A stretch of DNA of 8,015 bases from Ktedonobacter racemifer (GTDB lineage: Bacteria; Chloroflexota; DTOL01; JACQYG01): positions 1-8,015 of the forward strand of contig DYIS01000113.1 in NCBI GenBank assembly GCA_020723545.1. The letters are read 5' to 3'. Shown here piece after piece: positions 1 to 4,867 of this stretch (the first letter of the stretch is position 1; the number at the start of each line of letters is the position of its first letter). Made by a program: the position numbers and the translations under genes. The notes beneath the pieces are model-generated. The model did not search any database, was not told the DNA's origin, and saw only the letters and a list, made by a program, of their open reading frames with translations.

Positions 1-2
1 AT

Positions 3-950
3 CGACGGTATATCATGTTTGGCGGCAAAGGCGGCCTGGGGAAGACCACTTTCTCCGCGGCCACGGCCTACTGGCTGGCAAAGCGCGGTTACCGGGTGTT
101 AGTCTTCTCGGTGGACCCTCAGGCGAGCCTGACCGACATCTTCGAGAGAGACATCTTCGGCAAGGGCCCGGTCAAGATCATGGAAAACCTGTGGGCCCAG
201 GAGATTGACGCGGACCGGCACATCAAGGACTACCAGCAGGAGATCCGCCAGAAGATCCTGGACATGTATGGGTTTGACCAGGTGCCAGAGGAGATCGAAA
301 GCTACATCCAGGCGGCTTCCGCTGAGCCCGCCATGGAGGAAAGCGCCATATTCGACGCGGTCGTGGACATTGTGGTGAAAGGGGATTACGACTACTATAT
401 CTACGACCTGGTTCCCTTGGGCCATGCCCTCTACTATCTCAGCATGGCCAAGGTCTATGACGAGTGGATCAACAAGATCACCCACCTGCGGGAGGAGATG
501 CGTGAGTACGAAAAGGTGTCAGTGGTGACCCGTGGGCGAAAGGAGCTGGAGGAGGACAAGATCCTCAAAGAGCTTCTGTACATCAGGGGTCGCATCAATG
601 CCTCCTCTCAGATCTTGACCGACAAGTTGAAGACCGCCTTCTTCTTCGTGGTGGTGCCGGAGGAGATGATCATCATTGACACCAGGAAGGCCGCGGAGCT
701 CTTTGCTAAGTTCGACGTGCCGCTCTGCGGGTACGTCGTGAACCGCGTGGTGCCAAAGGAGTTGTTGAACCAACACATCCCGGAATACCTCAGAAACCGT
801 ATTTATATGCAGAAGCAGTACCTGGACGAGATCAATAACGTCTTCGGGAAATCGGTACTGGCCCAAGTACCCGAGCTGGAGAGGGACGTGACCGGCTTGC
901 CCATGATCGAGAAAATGGCCCGGCTGATGTTTGGAGGTTGGGAGCGATGA
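3..950 (+). CDS. ArsA/Get3-family ATPase, first of a tandem pair (5' end outside window)
   Basis: P-loop ATPase of the ArsA/Get3 (SIMIBI) class, soluble and probably dimeric. The reading frame is open to the left edge, and codons 3-14 read RRYI before the Met at 15. This matches LKYTF just before the P-loop of the next gene, so the true start lies upstream and Met15 is internal. Numbering from that Met, the deviant Walker A GGKGGLGKTT is at 3-12, switch I SVDPQASL at 32-39 keeps its Asp34, and Walker B/switch II DLVPLGHA starts at Asp131. The family form is DTAPTGHT, so switch II is altered here. A C-terminal MQKQYLDEI segment resembles the Get3 region after its zinc motif, but the CxxC is absent. 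The only cysteine is in PLCGY. It overlaps the next, paralogous gene by four bases. Family assignment is secure. The client or partner is unknown, and nothing here supports arsenite transport. Confidence 0.88.
   Translation, partial: RRYIMFGGKGGLGKTTFSAATAYWLAKRGYRVLVFSVDPQASLTDIFERDIFGKGPVKIMENLWAQEIDADRHIKDYQQEIRQKILDMYGFDQVPEEIESYIQAASAEPAMEESAIFDAVVDIVVKGDYDYYIYDLVPLGHALYYLSMAKVYDEWINKITHLREEMREYEKVSVVTRGRKELEEDKILKELLYIRGRINASSQILTDKLKTAFFFVVVPEEMIIIDTRKAAELFAKFDVPLCGYVVNRVVPKELLNQHIPEYLRNRIYMQKQYLDEINNVFGKSVLAQVPELERDVTGLPMIEKMARLMFGGWER
933..937 (+). promoter_or_regulatory. Shine-Dalgarno GGAGG of the second ATPase
   Basis: GGAGG lies nine bases before the ATG at 947. That ATG overlaps the upstream stop codon as ATGA. 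This favours 947 over the in-frame TTG at 938, which sits directly against the GGAGG and would have no spacer. Confidence 0.7.
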
Positions 951-1921
951 TCGTGAAATCAATGCGGGCTTTTGTTTCGGAAAAGCCTGGGCTCAAGTAC
1001 ACCTTCTTCGGTGGCAAAGGCGGGGTAGGTAAGACAGTGATGGCCGGCGTCACGGCGATGTGGTTCGCCGGGCAGGGCAAAAGCACCCTCCTGGCCTCCA
1101 CCAATCCGGTGCACTCGCTCTCAGGCCTTTTGGGGCAAAACGTCTTCGGCAAGCACACGCCGGTTACGGGGGTTCCAAATCTCTGGGCCTACGAGATCGA
1201 TACCAGAGACACCATTGAGAGAGCCAAGCAGGAGATCAGGGAGAAGATCAACTGGTTCCTCAAGTTCGCCGACATCACCACCAAGGCCGATGACTTCGTG
1301 GAATCGGCCACCATGAACCCGGCTTTCGAAGAGTCGGCCATGTTCGAGAACATGATTGACCTGATGTTCAAGAACGAATACGATATCTACGTGTTTGACA
1401 CTGCCCCCACCGCCAATGCCCGGCGGCTCCTGGGCATGTCCAGCGTCTATGCGCTGTGGGTCAACAAGATGATGAAGAGCCGGGAGGAGGCCAGGTCCCT
1501 GAGGCAACTGCTCTCCTTCAGCAAGAAAGAGGAGAAGGACCCCTTGATGGACTATCTCATCTCCTTCCGGGGACGGATGGCTCATGCCAAGGAGCTGCTC
1601 ACCGATGAGGCCAGGACCGCCTTCTTCTTCGTCACCCTACCCGAGGCCTTGCCCATCGCGGTGATCACCCGGTTCATCAACTGGTTCAAAGACTTCGGCA
1701 TCCCGGTGGGCGGGGTAGTGGTTAATATGCTGATCGATAAGGAAATGGTGAACGAGGACGCCGCCGAGTTCGTCAAGAATCGGGTGGCCATGCAGGACGA
1801 GCACATGCAGACCATCTGGCGGAAATTCGACGGCAGCGTCCGGGCCCTGGTACCGCTATTCGAGACCGAGATCCGGGGCACGGGCATGCTCTCCCGCACT
1901 GCTGAGGTGCTCTTTAAGTAA
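947..1921 (+). CDS. ArsA/Get3-family ATPase, second of a tandem pair, Asn in switch I
   Basis: A 324-residue paralogue of the preceding gene, complete, starting at an ATGA overlap that implies translational coupling. It has the deviant Walker A GGKGGVGKT at 22-30, switch I STNPVHSL at 51-58, a segment NPAFEESAMF near 124-133, and Walker B/switch II DTAPTANARRLL from Asp151. In ArsA and Get3, switch I normally reads S-x-D-P-A-H-S-L. Here Asn53 replaces the Asp that helps position Mg2+ and the attacking water, so hydrolysis may be slow or lost. Switch II is closer to consensus than in the first gene. The chain has no cysteine at all, which rules out ArsA-type metalloid-binding thiols and the Get3 zinc CxxC. 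Its length equals one half of a tandem ArsA or one Get3 subunit. A heterodimer with the preceding protein is my inference. The cellular role is unknown. Confidence 0.9.
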   Translation: MIVKSMRAFVSEKPGLKYTFFGGKGGVGKTVMAGVTAMWFAGQGKSTLLASTNPVHSLSGLLGQNVFGKHTPVTGVPNLWAYEIDTRDTIERAKQEIREKINWFLKFADITTKADDFVESATMNPAFEESAMFENMIDLMFKNEYDIYVFDTAPTANARRLLGMSSVYALWVNKMMKSREEARSLRQLLSFSKKEEKDPLMDYLISFRGRMAHAKELLTDEARTAFFFVTLPEALPIAVITRFINWFKDFGIPVGGVVVNMLIDKEMVNEDAAEFVKNRVAMQDEHMQTIWRKFDGSVRALVPLFETEIRGTGMLSRTAEVLFK

Positions 1922-1944
1922 TTGGTGCTGCAGGAAACAGAGGG

Positions 1945-1965
1945 AGGCCAAGTCCTGGCCTTTTT
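1945..1965 (+). terminator. Intrinsic terminator after the ATPase pair
   Basis: AGGCCA (1945-1950) pairs perfectly with TGGCCT (1956-1961) around a five-base loop AGTCC, followed at once by a T-run to 1965. It lies 24 bases beyond the stop of the second ATPase. It should separate that unit from the downstream fermentation operon. Confidence 0.8.
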
Positions 1966-2042
1966 ACTATATTAGCAAAGACGCCGCTGGCCGACCTGGA
2001 TCCGGAGCATGGGTGCTTTGTTCGCGACTGTCCGGCTGGGGC

Positions 2043-2071
2043 TGGATTTTTCATGCTAAATGTGATAAACT
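2043..2071 (+). promoter_or_regulatory. Candidate sigma70-type promoter for the butyrate kinase operon
   Basis: TGGATT (2043-2048) and TAAACT (2066-2071) are spaced by 17 bases within a locally AT-rich patch. The match to consensus is partial: three of six at -35 and four of six at -10. A TG dinucleotide at 2062-2063 could instead support an extended -10 reading with GATAAA at 2065. Transcription would start near 2078 and give a leader of about 190 bases. The position between a terminator and the first operon gene is the main reason for calling it. Confidence 0.35.
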
Positions 2072-2193
2072 ATTGCCAAATCCGGTGTGTCAGGAGCGCT
2101 TCTTGATGTGGGGGCGCGAGCGAGTACATGCTCGCCTGGGCTTCCAAGCAGGTTGCCCGGTCCTTCGCTTGAGCGATGGTGCTCCGGCGATGG

Positions 2194-2213
2194 TTTCTTT
2201 ACTAGTAAAGAAA
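2194..2213. repeat. Perfect 20-bp AT-rich palindrome
   Basis: TTTCTTTACTAGTAAAGAAA equals its own reverse complement over all 20 bases. As DNA it could be an operator for a dimeric repressor of the TetR, MarR or GntR kind. As RNA it could form an 8-bp stem with a CUAG loop (2202-2205). It lies 58 bases before the butyrate kinase start and just before the terminator. Its right half (2207-2213) is also complementary to TTTCTTT in the terminator T-run (2253-2259). Confidence 0.75.
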
Positions 2214-2218
2214 GCGTG

Positions 2219-2260
2219 ATCCTCTTCTCTTGTTCCACAAGGCGAGAGGATTTTTCTTTT
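2219..2260 (+). terminator. Intrinsic terminator/attenuator abutting the butyrate kinase ribosome site
   Basis: ATCCTCTT (2219-2226) pairs with GCGAGGAT-type sequence at 2244-2251, actually GAGAGGAT, with one G-U. Inside it, CTTG (2229-2232) pairs with CAAG (2238-2241) around the loop TTCCA. TTTTTCTTTT (2251-2260) follows. The T-run ends one base before the GGGAG of the next gene. A terminator in this place would stop transcripts just before the operon, which is typical of attenuation. Termination of an upstream transcript is less likely because that unit already has its own terminator about 260 bases earlier. Confidence 0.75.
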
Positions 2261-2270
2261 GGGAGAGTTG

Positions 2271-3338
2271 ATGCTCCGCATCCTGGCCATAAACCCCGGG
2301 TCCACCTCTACCAAGGTGGCCCTATACGAGGGCGAGGTGCCCATTCTCAACGAAACCCTCCGCCACTCCGTTTCAGAGCTTGCCTCTTACGCCCACATCC
2401 CCGACCAATATGCTTTCCGGCGGGACTGTGTTTTGTCCTGGCTAAAGGAGAACGGGATCGAGCTATCCTCGATCTCGGCAACCGTGGGCCGGGGTGGCCT
2501 GCTCAGGCCTCTGGCCAGCGGCACGTATCGAGTCAATGAGGTGATGCGGCGAGAGTTGCTCCAGTCGGGCGAGCGGGAACATGCCTCGAACCTTGGCGCC
2601 CTGATCGCGGGCGACATAGCGGCGATGGTGGGGAGGCCGGCTTTCACCGTGGATCCGGTTTGCGTGGATGAGTTCGACGATCTGGCGCGGATCAGTGGGT
2701 TGCCGGAGATCGAACGCAAGAGCCTGTCCCACGCCCTCAACATAAAGGCGGTGGCTCGCCGGGCTGCGGCGGACCTGGGGAAGTCTTACGAAGAGCTGAA
2801 CCTGATCGTCGTTCACCTTGGCGGGGGTACATCGGTCACCGCCCATCGCCGGGGCAGGATGGTAGATGTCAACCAGGCCCTGGACGGCACTGGTCCCTTT
2901 GCACCGGAGAGGGCGGGAGGCCTCCCGGTGGGCGACGTGATCCGCAAGTGTTACTCCGGGAGATACACCCTGGAGGAGATGCTCAAAAAGGTGGCGGGCC
3001 GGGGCGGCCTAGTGGCTCACCTGGGGACCAACAGCTCAATGGAGGTCGAAGGGCGAATCGCTCAAGGCGACCAGCACGCCAGGTTGATCTACGAGGCCAT
3101 GGCCTATCAGACAGCAAAGGAGATCGGCGGCATGGCCACCGTGCTTAAAGGGGACGTGGACGCTATCGTGCTCACCGGTGGGGTGGCCTGCTCTCGGATG
3201 CTCACAGATTGGATCGCGGAGCGAGTAAGATCCATTGCACCTGTCCGTATCTACCCGGGGGAGGACGAGATGGGCGCCCTGGTCCAGGGAGCTCTACGGG
3301 TACTGAATGGCCAGGAAGAAGTGAAGGAATACCAATAG
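2271..3338 (+). CDS. buk: Butyrate kinase (branched-chain/short-chain fatty acid kinase)
   Basis: Cytoplasmic ASKHA-fold kinase that transfers phosphate from butyryl- or branched acyl-phosphate to ADP, giving the acid and ATP. The 355-residue length is normal for the family. Visible motifs are the N-terminal phosphate loop INPGSTSTK at 7-15, GRGGLLRP at 73-80, VVHLGGGTS at 180-188, DGTGPFAPERAG at 205-216, and the adenosine-site motif VLTGGVA at 300-306. INPGSTST rather than the INAGSSS of acetate kinase, together with the shorter length, separates it from AckA. The ATG at 2271 is preceded by GGGAG (2261-2265). The in-frame TTG codons at 2259 and 2268 overlap or touch that site and are poor starts. 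It is the first gene of the operon, followed 44 bases later by its partner transferase. Exact acyl specificity cannot be read from the sequence. Expression may be attenuated by the terminator directly upstream. Confidence 0.94.
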   Translation: MLRILAINPGSTSTKVALYEGEVPILNETLRHSVSELASYAHIPDQYAFRRDCVLSWLKENGIELSSISATVGRGGLLRPLASGTYRVNEVMRRELLQSGEREHASNLGALIAGDIAAMVGRPAFTVDPVCVDEFDDLARISGLPEIERKSLSHALNIKAVARRAAADLGKSYEELNLIVVHLGGGTSVTAHRRGRMVDVNQALDGTGPFAPERAGGLPVGDVIRKCYSGRYTLEEMLKKVAGRGGLVAHLGTNSSMEVEGRIAQGDQHARLIYEAMAYQTAKEIGGMATVLKGDVDAIVLTGGVACSRMLTDWIAERVRSIAPVRIYPGEDEMGALVQGALRVLNGQEEVKEYQ

Positions 3339-3370
3339 CCTCAGGGGGGACGACGGCATTGACGCGCATC

Positions 3371-3377
3371 GAGGAGG
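3371..3377 (+). promoter_or_regulatory. Shine-Dalgarno deciding the phosphotransbutyrylase start
   Basis: GAGGAGG ends five bases before the ATG at 3383. The open frame runs back to 3209 inside butyrate kinase, but only this ATG has a strong ribosome site. It also gives the usual family length. Confidence 0.85.
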
Positions 3378-3382
3378 GCTTC

Positions 3383-4285
3383 ATGGCAGTTAAGACCTTT
3401 GCTGAGTTGATGGAGGCGGCAAAAAAAGTCGGCCCTAAGGCCATTGCCATCGCCGCGGCCCATGAACACGAGGTGCTCCTAGCGGCGGCTGACGCCCAGA
3501 GCCAGGGAATGGCCACCTGCATCCTGGTGGGAAATCAAGGGCTGATTCGCGAGACCGCGAAAGAGCATAACATCAACATCTCGGGGATGATCACGGTGGC
3601 CGAGCCCGATCCCAAGGCCGCGGCCAGGCGGGTCATGGAACTGGTGAACCTGGGTCACGCCGACATCGCCATGAAAGGGAAGATCGAGACCGGCGACTTC
3701 TTGCGGGCTGCCCTGGACCGGGAGACCGGCCTGCGCACCGGCGCCCTGTTCACCCACGTGGGCGTGTTCGAGGTCCCGGGCATGGACCGACTCGTCTTCA
3801 TCTCCGATGCTGGCGTGGTGGTGGCGCCCACCATGGAGCAGAAGATCGCCATTGTCCAGAACGCCATCAACGTGGCGAGGCGGTTGGGTGTGGAGCAGCC
3901 GAAAGTGGCGGTGCTCGCAGCAACGGAGATGGTCAACTTCAAGATACCATCGACCATGTACGCCGCAAACCTTTCGAAGATGGCCGAGCGAGGCCAGATC
4001 CAAGGCGGCATCGTCGACGGCCCGTTGGCCCTGGACAACGCCATCTCCCTGGAGTCGGCCGAGATCAAAGGCATACATAGCCCGGTGGCGGGCCAGGCCG
4101 ACATCTTGATCACGCCGGATGTGGAGAGCGGCAACATCCTGGCCAAAGCCATCACCTATTTCGCCAACGGCAAGATGGCTGGCGTCGTCGTGGGGGCCAA
4201 GGTTCCCCTGGTGGTGGCCTCCAGGTCCGATCCCCATGAGACCAAGCTGACATCTATAGCCCTGGGGGTCCTCTTGGCCGCTTAG
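3383..4285 (+). CDS. ptb: Phosphate butyryltransferase (phosphate acyltransferase, PTA/PTB family)
   Basis: Cytoplasmic enzyme converting butyryl- or branched-chain acyl-CoA plus phosphate to acyl-phosphate and CoA, the step before butyrate kinase. The 300 residues match Ptb and are slightly shorter than single-domain Pta. Family motifs include KGKIETGDFLRAAL at 98-111, ISDAGV at 140-145, ATEMVNFKIPST near 180-191, ITPDVESGNILAKA at 243-256 and VPLVVASRSDPHETKL at 274-289. The last two correspond to the conserved PTA/PTB C-terminal signatures. The start is fixed by a strong Shine-Dalgarno and lies 44 bases after the kinase stop. The adjacent kinase supports Ptb over Pta. The oxidoreductase downstream would supply its acyl-CoA. 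Activity on acetyl-CoA as well cannot be excluded. Confidence 0.92.
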   Translation: MAVKTFAELMEAAKKVGPKAIAIAAAHEHEVLLAAADAQSQGMATCILVGNQGLIRETAKEHNINISGMITVAEPDPKAAARRVMELVNLGHADIAMKGKIETGDFLRAALDRETGLRTGALFTHVGVFEVPGMDRLVFISDAGVVVAPTMEQKIAIVQNAINVARRLGVEQPKVAVLAATEMVNFKIPSTMYAANLSKMAERGQIQGGIVDGPLALDNAISLESAEIKGIHSPVAGQADILITPDVESGNILAKAITYFANGKMAGVVVGAKVPLVVASRSDPHETKLTSIALGVLLAA

Positions 4286-4318
4286 CAGGTAGAACGCACC
4301 GTCAACGAGGAGGTTGGC

Positions 4319-4867
4319 ATGGTGGAGATCAGGATGCACGGTCGGGGTGGGCAGGGAGCGGTCATCGCCTCCCAGATCCTGGCAGCGGCCCTGTTCAAAG
4401 AGGGCAAATACGTCCAGGCTTTCCCGGCCTTCGGCGTGGAGAGAAGAGGAGCACCGGTAACGGCGTTTCTTCGGATGGACGACCGCAAGATCTGGCTCAA
4501 AAGCGAGATCTACGAGCCCGATCACGTCATGGTTTTAGATGCGGGGTTGATCGAAACGGTGGACGTGACCGCCGGCCTGAAGGACGGAGGATGGGTGATC
4601 ATCAACAGTGAAAAACCTCCGGGGGAGTTCCGGTTGTCAAGCAAGTATCGGGTGGCGACGGTGGACGCCAGCAGCATCGCCATTCGACATCGCCTGGGCT
4701 CTCGGACCGCTCCTATCGTCAATACGGCCATCCTGGGCGCCTTTGCCAGGAGCACCGGTTTGGTAGGCATTGACGCGGTGGTGGAGGCGGTGAAGAATGC
4801 GGTGCCCACCAATAAAGAGGCCAATGCCCGGGCCACCAGGGAGGCATACGATGGCACCAGGGTCTAA
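4319..4867 (+). CDS. 2-oxoacid:ferredoxin oxidoreductase, gamma subunit
   Basis: Gamma subunit (PorG/PorC, also called domain III) of an archaeal-type multi-subunit pyruvate/2-ketoisovalerate ferredoxin oxidoreductase. It binds part of CoA and bridges the catalytic subunits. The 182-residue length is typical. The diagnostic N-terminus MHGRGGQGAV lies at 6-15, followed by QAFPAFGVERRGAPV at 33-47 and EIYEPDHVMV near 63-72. No cysteine clusters are expected or seen. The ATG has GAGGAGG (4307-4313) five bases upstream, and the gap from the transferase is 33 bases, so all these genes should be co-transcribed. Its end overlaps the next gene by 17 bases. Pyruvate and branched-chain forms share this gamma subunit in some archaea, so it does not define the substrate and I assign no symbol. 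Confidence 0.93.
   Translation: MVEIRMHGRGGQGAVIASQILAAALFKEGKYVQAFPAFGVERRGAPVTAFLRMDDRKIWLKSEIYEPDHVMVLDAGLIETVDVTAGLKDGGWVIINSEKPPGEFRLSSKYRVATVDASSIAIRHRLGSRTAPIVNTAILGAFARSTGLVGIDAVVEAVKNAVPTNKEANARATREAYDGTRV
4838..4844 (+). promoter_or_regulatory. Shine-Dalgarno deciding the flavoprotein/delta subunit start
   Basis: AGGGAGG lies inside the end of the gamma gene, six bases before the ATG at 4851. The frame stays open back to 4797, but the extra 18 residues would be proline- and arginine-rich and unlike the family. ATG 4851 is therefore the preferred start. Confidence 0.8.

Larger units (their letters stand above)
2078..2260 (+). promoter_or_regulatory. Candidate structured leader RNA ending in an attenuator
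   Basis: Consecutive potential hairpins fill this stretch. GCGAGC (2116-2121) pairs with GCTCGC (2130-2135). CTGGGC (2136-2141) pairs with GCCCGG (2155-2160), with one G-U. TCGC (2165-2168) pairs with GCGA (2173-2176). Next come the 20-bp palindrome and the terminator. CTCGCCT (2131-2137) is also perfectly complementary to AGGCGAG (2240-2246) inside the terminator's 3' arm, so it could serve as an antiterminator that competes with the first hairpin. I do not recognise a known riboswitch class, and the T-box core AGGGTGG is absent. It could instead be a small RNA with its own terminator. Pairings were found by eye and no folding energies were computed. Confidence 0.35.
1966..2270 (+). other. 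Non-coding interval between the ATPase pair and butyrate kinase
   Basis: About 300 bases with no convincing gene. The short open frames here have no good ribosome site and no recognisable protein. From 1966 to about 2040 I see nothing definite beyond a GGATCC palindrome and a repeated GGCTGG. From 2043 onward there is a weak promoter candidate, a chain of hairpin-forming segments, a 20-bp palindrome and an intrinsic terminator, described in separate entries. Confidence 0.7.

Noticed and set aside
15..17. ATG at 15 as the start of the first ATPase
   Set aside because: It lies within the P-loop strand (RRYI-M-FGGKGG) where the paralogue has about 20 residues upstream. The frame is open to the window edge, so the gene is 5' partial.
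3..1921. Arsenite efflux ATPase ArsA annotation
   Set aside because: The metalloid-binding cysteines are absent, the motif residues are altered, and no ars neighbours are visible, so only the family level is claimed.
1968..1973. TATATT just after the first terminator as a -10 element
   Set aside because: The sequence 17 bases upstream is the terminator stem, with no -35-like hexamer. It is a by-product of the AT-rich terminator tail.
2171..2192. GCGATGG repeats resembling the 5' part of a fluoride riboswitch
   Set aside because: The downstream conserved pairing and the CTGATGA-like 3' element are not present, and the neighbouring genes have no link to fluoride.
2013..2219. 68-codon + strand frame between the ATPase pair and butyrate kinase
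   Set aside because: It has no convincing ribosome site, a low-complexity sequence and no recognisable family, and it spans the palindrome and hairpins better explained as a leader region.
2078..2260. T-box leader
   Set aside because: The AGGGTGG core and associated antiterminator bulge are missing, and butyrate kinase is not a usual T-box target.
3479..4525. 348-codon antisense frame opposite ptb and gamma
   Set aside because: It mirrors the GC-biased third codon positions of well-identified + strand genes. It is His/Asp/Gly-rich with no family features.
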